A DNA stretch of 64,000 nt. Source: Trichaptum fuscoviolaceum (Eukaryota; Basidiomycota; Agaricomycetes; Hymenochaetales; Trichaptaceae). Positions 12,308 to 22,244 of this stretch are shown piece after piece; the first letter of the stretch is position 1; every line of letters begins with the position of its first letter. The translations under genes and the position numbers were made by a program. Under the pieces are notes generated by a model, which made no database searches, was not told the DNA's origin, and was given only the letters and a program-made list of their open reading frames with translations. The DNA is taken from positions 310,001 to 374,000 of the forward strand of contig CAJSYZ010000011.1 in NCBI GenBank assembly GCA_910574455.1. The letters are read 5' to 3'.

Positions 12308-13350
12308 ATGTTCTCAAATCTTCGTACTATCCTTCTCATCCTCCTCTCCCTTGATTACGCACGCCTGCACCTCCGCACCGTCCTCCGCTTTCAGCTCGTT
12401 CAACGGTGGACAGCAAGGGCTCAAACGAAGGTACTTGTTTCATTCATATCAAGATCTGTACACTGACTTGTTGCTAGATACACAAGAAACTGCAAACGTT
12501 TCTTGATTTCCTCGGGGTACCACCAACACCTCTCTCCGAATTAGATGAATATAGGCCCCATAATATAGTTCCGATACAGTGTTGCACGGGCTTGGATGTG
12601 GACAACGCAATGACTGCAATATATGCATCTTTGCCCACAGGTACCAGCTAGGAGATTTGTCTCGATCGACATCGAGTGGGCAAGTGGCGGAAAAGGGTCC
12701 AATCATCGCGTAGACCTCATCCAACTCGCAGTTCAAAACCAGGTTTATCTGGTCAGGACGCATACTCTTACTGACCTTCCTCCTACGTTGGCGCAACTCC
12801 TTGGGGATGGTACAGTCATGAAAGTTTCAGCTGGAATCAACGGTATGAATAACTTATCTTTTCTCCTGCGAGGTGGCCAACCAGAAGAAATGGCAGGTGA
12901 CGCAGTGCGTATAAAGCGCAAGTTTTGCACCTCTGTGCGCTCCTGTGTCGATCTGACAGATTGGGCGCGCGTTGTCTACCCGGAAGTCTGGCCCAAAAAC
13001 CCGACCTGGTCCCAACTGCTCTTAAACCCTCGTCTCTGGTTCCAGCATCCGACTCCGACTGTCAAGCTCGAAAAAATAGTGGGAGAAGTATTGAGGCTGA
13101 ACGTCAAGAAGAGTAGTGAGGTCACGATGAGTGACTGGGCAGCTAACGAGCTATCAGCGGCACAAATACAATGTAAGTTATCATTTTGTTGCTCAAGATC
13201 AACCATCTTCAAGTTCTCACTTGCATGATCTGCTGTACTGGAATACTAGATGCTGCCATTGATGTTCACAGCACGTTTGCTGTAGCTTTGGCCCTGAGCC
13301 AAAGCCACCCACCCTTACCGGATAAGTACATCAAGAACTTCGAGGCTTGA
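12308..13350 (+). CDS. DEDD-type 3'-5' exonuclease (RNase H-like, Werner-exonuclease-like)
   Basis: A complete four-exon model: 12308-12430, 12478-12597, 12641-13172 and 13250-13350, all joining in phase to give 291 residues. The N-terminus is hydrophobic (MFSNLRTILLILLSL), a possible signal anchor. The exonuclease fold shows motif I as FVSIDIEWA (Asp91 and Glu93). Motif III is YAAIDVHSTFAVALAL, the Y-x3-D form of DEDDy enzymes, split by the last intron. Motif II (GINGMNNLSFLL) has Asn where Asp is normal, so activity is uncertain. The donor of intron 2 (GTGGAC) is weak. Substrate is unknown; the family degrades DNA or RNA from 3' ends. It lies inside E1 between a WD40 remnant and a glucan synthase fragment, with a clean reading frame unlike both. 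Confidence 0.7.
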
Positions 13351-13645
13351 TCTAGTAGGCTGAGGCCCACCAGTAGCAGGTTTGACCAAATGTGCTTGAG
13401 TTATCGAGTAAATTGTTGTGCACATGCTCTTGTCTTTCAAAGTTGCCAGGAGATTCATGTTTAAAATTTATTATTGAATTGCTTTTTTTTCCCGAATGAT
13501 CACCGTAGTCTGAGGTATCAAAGTGGTTTGGAAGATGTCGCCAATGGTGTCTGTCTGCTGTGAGCAACCCAATGGATTAAATAGTTTTCAACACCACTAT
13601 TAGTGCTTTTTCAAGACACTTCAAAGTTTTCAAGACAATTCAATA

Positions 13646-13701
13646 TAACGCCCGGACGGGCCAGCTTTTTGCTGGCGATACCCGAACACCTCTGGGCGTT
13701 A
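13646..13701. repeat. 56-bp double-hairpin motif, copy 1
   Basis: An outer stem TAACGCCC...GGGCGTTA encloses an inner stem GCCAGC-loop-GCTGGC. A second copy of exactly the same length lies at 57554-57609 with the same architecture and extensive identity. It may be the end of an unidentified mobile element or a structured RNA. The rest of 13351-13827 shows no gene. Confidence 0.6.
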
Positions 13702-13827
13702 AGTAATCACAAGCTACATATTTTACCCAAGCGGTGCAGCAACTATTTTTCCTCCAATAGTAGTACTATGTCAGTGGCAGATTTGTCTGCTCTGATGCAT
13801 TATATTATTTTATTATATAGTCCAGTG

Positions 13828-16720
13828 TCAGAGCCAGCTTGTCCCCGTCAGGCTTCGCAATAACCTTCCGTACTCGCATTCCGCGCGCGCAAAGTAGTCC
13901 TCGCCTTCGGATACATCAGAGCTTGCTGAACCACGCCTTTCTAATTTCAAAGTGCGAGGAGGGAGCAGATGCTGCTCCAGAGGCACGAGTGTCGAATGGC
14001 TCCAAGCTCCAGGAGATCCAGTGATCGAGTTGTGTGGGCTGTCGTATGTGCTTCGGGTATCCCAGTTGGGTTGCGTCGGTTCTTCCCGATGTTCAGCTTC
14101 ACCATCAGAAGGTCTCCATGCTAAAGAGCCCGCGATCTGACGACTAGTAAAGTTAATGCTACGCTTGTGGAAGTCTCCCATGCGCTGACGCCATTCAACA
14201 ACCGGGAAACGCTGAACAGCCGAACGAGCACGCAAGATAGCATGTTCTTCTTCCGTAGACTTAAGCGCCATTTTTATTGTTTTCGTAAGCTGGGACAACA
14301 TGTGTGCTGTTGAACTCGATTCGACAGGGAACCACTGTGTTCAAAGTCAGATTGCAAAACATTAGAAAAAACGAATGCAAACTTACCCAACCAGGCATGA
14401 GACCGAGACCACCGTATGGAGGCGAAGTAGTGAACTCTGGCTTTGAGTACACTCGGTTCGGGTACATCTCCATGAGACGAGCAAGCTTCTCCGCAGCGAA
14501 ACGTCCATACAAGTCAATGACAGGCCCGACACAATTCAACTGAATCGAAGGGTGTTTTTCCAGTCTGGCATTAATAAATGAGCAAACATTCATTTACTTA
14601 GCAAAATAGGATTAAGAAATAACTTACAGCGAAGGCATCATGTCTGCAATAAGATCTACACCCTTTTGCTTCAACCAACAACCAATGAACACGAATAGAT
14701 CTGCCTAAGGATCCTGTGCAATACCAGCCCACTCCTGAGCCTGCTGCTTGAACTCCGTACATTTCGCCTCTGCTTCCTCATCAATCTGAATGTCCTTGAT
14801 TTGAACAGGCTGTTCGTCCAAAGCAGCAATAACCGTTGGGTCCGGATTCGGGAGCGAGTCGACATGCTTGAGTGTCCAAAGCGCCGGGTAACGCGCCCAC
14901 GACCGTTTACCATACTGTCAGAGACACCAGCGACACCGATCGATTTCTGGTGCACATTGATGAAGGATGCTGCGGCGTGGAGCAAGTTGAACGTGTTTCC
15001 GAACTGAACGAACGTGCTCCTTGCTGATATTGAACACCGAGCACACTTCCTTCATCTCCTCCTTCGTGCGGAGTGGCCACAACCCCTGGAGCTCCGCATT
15101 GTGGAGAGACAGACAGATGGGGAGGACCTTCGGGAGCAGATAGATAGGTGCGAGCGCACTGTGGTAGTCATTAATGTGGTAGATATCAATCTGCGGGTAG
15201 CACCTAACGGTTGCTGCGATAGCCTGGTTCCATGTCGAGTAGAAGATAGCTGAGCTGATATCGTCATGCGCGCATGATACGGGTCCGCCTTTGTTTGTGC
15301 GCGGAAGACAGGCAAGTCGAGGACGATGTACGTGATGTTGTCGAGGACATGCGTCTCAACCTCGATAAGGTACGGGTCGCCGAAGATAATGACTTCGATA
15401 GGTTCTGCAGGTTCGCCAGCAGGGTACTCAATGTCTTTAACCTTTGGTACAACCTAAATCAGGTCGATATCCGACATTGCCTTGCCCATCAAATCACACC
15501 AAGACCACCGATCTTGACCTTCAACTTCCAATATGATCTCGTACTCCAAAGTCGCAATGAGCATGGTCCTCCGCTTATTCTTGTCTTCCGGCCAGCCAAT
15601 GATGTCGCCTGTATGCGCGTGTCCATGGCTCGAGTGTTTCTCCGACATCGGCGCCACATGCAGGTCTTGCGCAGACTTCGAGCCCAGCGAGCCAATGACG
15701 GGGAAATTGTGCGAATGATCCGGCTTCTTTTCCGTGAGACCCCACTGGTTGTACTTGATCCCGTAGAAGCTCCACATGAAGATCGCCACTGCCAATGTAC
15801 CAGTGACAACCGGGATCGACAGGAGCAGCGCGTACATGATAGCGCCCACAGTGCTCTCCCCACGCGGCTCGAGGCTCCACCGCATCGTCGCGTCATCTAC
15901 GACCAGCGTACAACGCGAGATGCGGGTGCGGCGGAGCACTGACGTTCAAGTAGTTGGGCGCAGCCAAGTTGGGCGGGAGGCGGTCATGACGCCGTTGCCG
16001 TCCGTGTCACCGTAGAAGTAGTCATCGAAGCCAAAAACGTTGAGCTGTAGGTACGTCGGCCATGTACTCATAATTTCGAGCTCCCAGCGTCCGTCGGCGG
16101 TATTGTCCATCTGGAAGCTCACTCCTCTGTGGAAACCCCAGGTATTGAACGGACCACGAGCAAGGAACTGAGGAACACGGCACTGATGAGCATAGTTCCT
16201 GTTCGCATGTACAACAGTATAGGATGATGCAGCAATAGCAGACCAGCCTATTGCAAAATTGATTAGCAGATCACAGCACATACTAGTATAAGAGTAAGAG
16301 CACTTACATTGCACAATAATATGCTCGCCCGCCCACCAATTCTCATCATTGTCAAACAAGCTTTTATCTATGCTCGTCACATCCTCATACGCCGTCCACG
16401 TCGTCCAGTTTTGACCATAATTCCACAAGAACCTGAACATATCTGCGCCCAGCGCCTGGTGCGTGAACGTGTACTTCCCAGAACCCGAGTCCAAGCCGAA
16501 CGCATCGTTGTCGTAGTCCGCAGAGGGGAAGATCATAGGATTGCGCGCGGAGCCCTTGCGCACAAGGAGATGGTCGCGTGCATTCGTGAACGAAGTGCCG
16601 TCCTGCGAAGGCGGGTTGTTCACAATGATGTCGATGATTCCGTCCGACGCGTTAGGAATCTCCGCACGCAAGGCAGTCCACAAGCCCAGTTTGATTTCCG
16701 TCTAATTTGAACATGGATGG
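13828..16720 (-). pseudogene. ags1: alpha-1,3-glucan synthase fragment, broken
   Basis: Reading from 16720 leftwards, the translation matches the middle and glycosyltransferase parts of fungal Ags1: VFGFDDYFYGDTDGNGVM, then DDATMRWSLEPRGESTVGAI leading into a membrane segment (ALLLSIPVVTGTLAVAIFMW). The starch-synthase-like domain follows (WPEDKNKRRTMLIATLEYEI, LKVKIGGLGV). Frames shift repeatedly (near 15550, 15500, 15260 and 14900). The segment between FTTSPPY and GGLGLMPGW (about 14415) lacks the stretch that normally carries the catalytic acidic residues. The N-terminal amylase-like domain and C-terminal exporter are missing. At least two introns are retained (about 14585-14627 and 16245-16310), so genomic DNA was acquired, not cDNA. 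Confidence 0.85.
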
Positions 16721-16789
16721 TGGAGGAAGAGGCAATTGGCATTGCCGCACTTCAAGTTTTCTCAACTGGTTTCCTAATTCAAGTTTAGA

Positions 16790-17015
16790 TGTAACAAAAA
16801 TCGTAAAAATTTTCCAAGTCCCATGTTACTTGAGCACTGAAATCCTGACTTGCATTCTGATGTACTGAGAGATGGCTTGCATCCTGAAACACTCTTTATT
16901 TCAGTGAGTTAAGGCAATCAGTGTATTTTCAGACGAAGTAGCGACCCTTCAGACAGGTGCCAGCCAAATCAGGACGCGTCAGTCGCCGTAAGCAGAAAGT
17001 AGTTTCCCTGATGTA
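16790..17015. repeat. E1 terminal and subterminal sequence
   Basis: The last bases read CGCCGTAAGCAGAAAGTAG then TTTCCCTGATGTA at 17003-17015. The reverse complement matches the E2 left end (TACATCAGGGAAACT, then GCTTACGGCGACTG). Inboard repeats such as GCACTGAA and CCTGAAACACT resemble the E2 right subterminal region. The element proper may begin at C, with TA as duplicated target. Confidence 0.75.
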
Positions 17016-18049
17016 CAACACTGGCAGCAGGTTGTTTCCACGCGTCTTTCACTGCATTCCGCCGTCGCCAACGTGCCTTCGGCATCCATCAAGCATTCGA
17101 AGGCGCTGCGCAGCAAACACCTCTTCAACAACAAGTCATGTTCTCGCTAGCTATTGCGAATAAATGGCCAATCACAGGCGCTTTCCCAAAACCAAAGCCA
17201 GAACGGTATACAGGGTATGTAAACATCAATTTTCACAAATGAACGGCCACTCAGTTGCATAAGGCAGCCAATACTTCACCGCATAGCCGGCCATGCAAAT
17301 GCGGCTGCGCATACGAGGTTGCCGCCAAACTCTCCATCCCAACGATCGTCCGAAGACCTATCTAACGTGATTATACAAGCATGCTTCCCCGCCACAGAGA
17401 CCGCTTTCCCCAGGAGGTTCAGCTCTGTATATCTACGAAATCGGGCATGCAGACGTGGCTTGGAAGTACGGGGTGGCCGCTGTTTGGGTAAGCTGCCCTG
17501 CTTGGTGCAGGGGACCGACGGCCGTCTTCTGCCACGCTTTCCGCGGTGCAGAGGGCGGCATTGCTGCCACTATGACGGCGTACAGGCGCAACGTGCCCGG
17601 AGGCTGAAGTACCCAGGAGGTGTTGTGGACGGGTCCCTAGGAAAGTGCGAACACACCGATGTGGAGAGCAGTGGCGAGACTCGGTTGCTGGACTACCTAT
17701 TGGAACAGACCTTGGTGAAGAGGTGCTGATAGGCGAACACCGACATACTGAAAGTCGACAGTAGTAGATGTCAAGAAGAGACTCATAAAGGAATAACCGG
17801 AAAGGCGAAGGTGGAGAACCTACCGGACAAGAGTTCGCCACATTGCACGGGTGGCAATCGTGACAGCAGCTCCAACTGCGTCGTCCCTGCAGCGGGTGGA
17901 CTCAATCAACGGACGAACACATCCGCTTACCTCCACCATCATCCTTACCATCCCTATGATCTCTATTCCAGCGACTCTCTCTTTGCCGGCGGCTACCACC
18001 ACTAGCACGACGGCAGCGGACGAGGCTGCTGTGGATGCTTGAATCCGTG
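17016..18049. other. inter-element host DNA, no confident gene
   Basis: This lies between the facing ends of E1 and E2. Translation around 17420-17490 gives ALYIYEIGHADVAWKYGVAAVW, which looks like a protein fragment, but frames break on both sides and I do not recognise it. It is probably decayed coding sequence. Confidence 0.35.
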
Positions 18050-18870
18050 ACATCCTTATCACGGGCTCTCCCACTGTGTTGACGGCGGCTCTTCCTGCTC
18101 ACCAAGAGCAAGACTCGAGAGCGGCCGCCCTTCTTGCCTCTGAGACGGCGTCCGGAGCGCCGTTGATGAGTAGGTCGCTGGAGGATGTTTCTGCTGACTT
18201 GGAGAAGGCTGGGAATGATGGTGTCTTTGCAAATGTCACTGCAAAACCGAGCCTCCCCAGGCCCATAGTGGAAGGAACGCCTATCTTGCTGCATTACCAA
18301 ATTGCTTCTTTACTTTTGCGTTCCATACTCATTGGAGGAGACACAGAAGGACGCACCACCATTGTACGCCGCTGCTCAGGCGGATGTTGTCCCGCCGTAC
18401 TGGGAGACAACAGTCCATGCGCCTTTGTCCTTATCTCCAGGAATGATGCTTCCAGGTGAGCTCCCAATCGACGGACTCGCAATGGGCGCGCTCTTCTCAT
18501 TTGCTTGGAACATGCTCGTTTCTGTTTCCTTCACATTCGTGGGCTTTTGCCTTATTTACCTCCTGCATACTACACATGCGGCGAAGCTCGGTGCTTGTGC
18601 TGGTCTTGGCCTGCCGCTGCTGCAATAGGATGGGTTTGCGTTGAGGACGGGCAAGGATAACGAAGGCATAGGCACGAATGATGAAGAGAGCATGTGGGAT
18701 GGCTGGGGAAATCCTGAAGACAATGTACCTCCACCCCCGCTGACGTTTGATACAGCTGCGGCTGCTGAAAGTTGGACAGCTACTCACAAAGGGACTGTTC
18801 CTGTGGCAGATGCTTCTGCGGCAGCAAGAGTATGGTGTATAATACTTCTGTACTGTATGTGTGCTTAAAA
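18050..18870 (+). pseudogene. bsd2: Bsd2 / NEDD4-interacting (Ndfip-like) membrane protein remnant
   Basis: Fragments match the fungal Bsd2 family of ubiquitin-ligase adaptors that sort metal transporters. They are AGNDGVFANVTAKPS near 18210, then QKDAPPLYAAAQADVVPPYW with a PPxY-type adaptor motif near 18350. Next is the first membrane segment (MGALFSFAWNMLVSVSFTFV near 18485), then LLHTTHAAKLGACAGLGLPL and DTAAAAESWTATHKGTVP. Frames change between these blocks, an in-frame stop follows LLQ near 18628, and the last membrane segment is absent. E2 begins 150 bp downstream. Confidence 0.75.
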
Positions 18871-19025
18871 ATATAATTTTTTTCTTCCTCTCACTCTTGC
18901 TCTTACTGCATTCCCGGGTAGCGGGCTTTGCTGTGAGTTAGCTCACAGCCTTTAACTGCTTGTCTGCCAGTGTTGTACGACTGCCAGTGAAGTAGGCAAC
19001 GCATAAGTCACATGACTGGTTCCCC

Positions 19026-19240
19026 TACATCAGGGAAACTTCCGTTTGCTTACGGCGACTGGCGCGTCCTGGCGCGTCCTGAAGCTTCCTTAAATGGGAT
19101 GAAGCGATGCCATGCCTACCTGAAGCGTTGCCTGGCTGCCTGATGGCCTTAGAACACGGTGTTTCAGGACGAAATCAGTGCATAAGGAGGGAAGTTGTAC
19201 ATCAGGCGCCAAGCCAGGCTCAAGTGAGATTTAAGCACGA
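19026..19240. repeat. E2 left terminal and subterminal repeats
   Basis: TACATCAGGG is followed by GCTTACGGCGACTG, a doubled GGCGCGTCCT unit (about 19061-19080) and repeated CCTGAAGC / GCCTGATG words. A second internal TACATCAGG lies at about 19198. Such subterminal repeats are typical transposase binding regions in CACTA-like elements. Confidence 0.65.
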
Positions 19241-19355
19241 GCGTGCACAGTTTAAGTAAAATGGCAAGTACAACTTTGAAGATAAGTTCATCAGCAGATT
19301 CAGTATAGAAGTCGAAGCCGCCACTCATTACTGCCAACTACTACTAATCTCCAAA

Positions 19356-19777
19356 ATGTCAAGTTCTGATCTCGGGGATACTCAGGCAGAAGAATTTGCG
19401 GACTTCAACTTCACTGACAGGAGATATCACGATGCATACCAGTGTATCTCAGTTAATAAATATTATATCGAAATCTCTGCAGACAGCGCATACAAACACA
19501 GGAACAAATACTCGCAAATCGCCAGGAAAAATGACAGGATGGAGGACGCCAAGTTATTAGAGTCGACAGACTGTAATTCCAAACATGCAAATCCCCACTA
19601 CTTCTTTGAGTTCCGTACTAAGCCACTAGTATACGATGAGTTTAGCTTCGTTAGCCCTGCTTTCATGACGGTCAGATCGAGTTTGCTGTGGGCTTCGAGA
19701 TGGATGAGGGATTGAGGGCACTCAATCTCAATGTTCGTGGAGTACTCGCGCCCATAGGGACGACTATTCCCCATTAA
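19356..19777 (+). CDS. small Plavaka-element gene, unknown function
   Basis: It starts with MSSSDLGDTQAEEFADF in a good fungal start context (CCAAAATGTC). The first frame runs to about 19628. Removing a 26-nt GT-AG segment (19629-19654) joins it to FHDGQIEFAVGFEMDEGLRA and the stop TAA at 19775-19777, which overlaps the stop of gene A on the other strand. If the segment is not an intron, the gene is frameshifted. No family was recognised. Confidence 0.5.
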
Positions 19778-22121
19778 ATGGTTGATCCGACCAGCCTTTC
19801 TTTCTGTCCCGGCTCTAGACGCATGCCCAAAAGACGCTCGCAGTCATCAATGAGAGCAAAAACCGACTGTTGATCGGTGTTTCGGATGCGGTCATGGGCA
19901 TGTCGGTTCAGCAGATTCCGGAGCTTCCCATCATCTAAAACCTCCTTCAGGAGCAGCTTCTTCTCCACCATCTTGATGAGGTAGTTAAGCGAAGTCGAAG
20001 TTTGTCTAGCTTCGTTGCGACGCCTCAGCACCTTCATCAGCCTCTGAACATCCGAGGTTTTGGACCCTTCGAAATTGAGCCCCTCTATGGCATTGCGCAA
20101 ATCCTGATCCTTCTCCGCCTCCGATATCCTCTTCCGAATAGCAGCTGTTTTGACATCCAATGCCCTAAATTGAGCCTCGAGCGCCTTGACTTTGACCGGT
20201 CTCCTCGAAGTTATATAAGCGCTATCGGCGTTATCCTGGACTAGTTTAGTAGTAGGCTCTGTCTTAGCCGGGTTTTGCGTCGGGTTTTGCGTCGGGTTTG
20301 TACCGGATGGTGTCGATTCAGATGACTCGGGAGTCGGTGGGGGAGGGTAAATCACGTCGCGAATGGGTATGTGCATAGGACCTTCATAATCAGCTTCGGA
20401 CATGGCGTCCAATAAATCCTCGAACAAGAACTTGAGCGTCGTATGCTTGTCTAGCTCAGTTGGCAATTGCTTTAAGTGCACCTTGACGGGATTATTGTAG
20501 TTGGATTCATCGACCTTCACGAGCTGCCCGGACATTTCACTTTCCAGGCGTTGCACCGTAATATCCAGCTTTTGATATAGGAGATGGAAAAAGAGATGGA
20601 CCAACTCGATCCGCGGCAAAAAAAAGGAGAAAAGATCATACACATCGCTCACTGTCGAATCTCTTGACGCGCCCTCTTTCAACGGAAGTGCCGACTCACT
20701 AAGGAGATCCTTCACCGTCTTGTTACTATCGCCATCCGAGTCCACTAGATCGTCGAAGAGATACCGAATCGTGATGGGATCATGGAAATGGTTGAACAAG
20801 TTCTGGACGGAGTCTAAGAAATTCTCGGTCTTGATGCCACTCATTCCAGACACTTCGTAAGGGACAGCGGTATGAAACCGAAACTTTTCCCATGCAGGAA
20901 ACACAGCCTCCATGCCCTGGTATACGTAGCCTCGTCCGTCTTCTAACAGCCTTCGCAACGTTATCGTGCAGAGGGCGTACAAAGACTAAATGGTAGGCGT
21001 GAGCAAATTGAAGTGTAGTAGATGATTTAAGTTGCACTCACGCCCTCTATAGCTCGCAAAGCTGTGTTAAGCCGGGATTCAAGACTGAAATTCTGATGGA
21101 CCAGGTAGTTGAACTTTGCCTCGATGGATAATGATGTGGCATCGCGTTGTTCACGAAAGGTCTGGTCGAGACAGCCCTGCTTTGCCTCTATCGATGTTAA
21201 AAGTAAAAGACTCTTCTTGTGATGTTCCTCCAACTCCTTAAGCTTCTTCTCCTGGACGATCCAGGCAGTCTCCTCTAACGACAATTTGCCCACACGGCCG
21301 AGGTAGTGACCGCTTTTTCGTTGGGCCACTGCGAAGTCATGGAGTAAACCCATTTCCAGCCGCGTAGCAGTATCGATTGCAGCATGAGAGGAATTCTCTT
21401 CCTTTGGCACTGGGTTTGCGTTCTCGGCAACCATGCTCTTCAAGTAAGAGCGGAATTCGTCCTCCATGTCGTTACAGATGCTGTCTAAACGATGGAGCTT
21501 GTCATAATGGGCATCGTCACCTGTCAACAACGAATTTAAAGCACCCATTAGGTGCCTTATAAACGTAGCTCCACGAGTATGCGTGTCGGGCGGAGTCGCA
21601 GAAAGAGCCGTTGTGCTGTTAGTATCGACTTTGGATTGCGTCATCGAGCTGTCCAAGCTTGTATCGGCTGTGGAAGCTGGTTGCGAGTTGTATGAGCTCG
21701 AAAGTGCGGTACTCTCGTCTGACTCGCTGGTGCGCCGAGCTGGAGTCCTTGAACTCGAGGAAGGAATGGGACGAGGGGGGACAGGCGCAACCGGCTTCTC
21801 GACAATCTTTGCCAAGGTGTCGTCGATGTTCCTTTGCTCAGCAAACGCCTTAGCGGGAAGTAGGCCTGTGGAATAGAGCCTGGCTGTTCGTAAAATATGA
21901 GAATCAGTGCTTGGGCTGGCAGACTATGAGATGACATGCGTACCAACAGGACCAACTCTGCTTAGTTGGTCGGGTGAGCTGACACTAACACTCTGAGTCG
22001 GGTCGCTTCCACTGGCAGCTGCCAGAGGCGCCTGCGTTGTGTCTCGGAGACTTTGGGACTGCCGCTGACGACGCGGATGCTCCTTCCCTTTCGCTGAAGA
22101 TTGGGCCTGGGTTTTCTTCAT
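19774..22121 (-). CDS. Plavaka-element accessory gene A, unknown function (743 aa)
   Basis: A clean three-exon model: 22121-21944, 21883-21042 and 20985-19774, joining in phase. The N-terminus is basic and Ser/Gln-rich (MKKTQAQSSAKGKEHPRRQR). It leads to a Ser/Pro-rich linker, a helical region (ETAWIVQEKKLKELEEHHKK), a hydrophobic SFFLPRIELVHLFFHLLY segment, a Pro/Thr linker and a C-terminal coiled coil ending near ALIDDCERLLG. The order (charged N-terminus, coiled coil, FF-L/V-P hydrophobic helix, helical tail) resembles gene B, so A and B may be distant relatives. No known domain was recognised. It is present in E2 only within this window. Confidence 0.7.
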
Positions 22122-22244
22122 GGTCGTAGTTTACGAACAGTCGTACGGGAGTCAGGGGTATAGCAGTTGAGACAGTATGCAGAGTCAGCGTCACCGCCAC
22201 TGGCAGGATGTTGAAGATGAAAGAGAAACAAAGAGTGCGTACGT

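Larger units (their letters stand above)
1..17015 (+). mobile_element. Plavaka DNA transposon copy E1, truncated by window start
   Basis: Positions 1-6100 match the reverse complement of about 26800-32950, and positions 1-1900 match 62350-64000. This defines a repeated element that carries a Plavaka transposase. The right boundary is placed at 17015, where a terminal sequence ending CCCTGATGTA occurs. Its last ~50 bases match the reverse complement of the E2 left end at 19026. The element reads: coiled-coil accessory gene (-), transposase (+), accessory gene B (-), a word-rich island, then cargo-like DNA (WD40 remnant, exonuclease gene, glucan synthase fragment) and the terminus. That 10.2-16.8 kb is internal cargo rather than a separate insertion is an inference. 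Confidence 0.75.

Noticed and set aside
15052..15942. Plus-strand open frames across 15014-15942
   Set aside because: They are complementary shadows of the glucan synthase fragment, whose minus-strand residues match the family.
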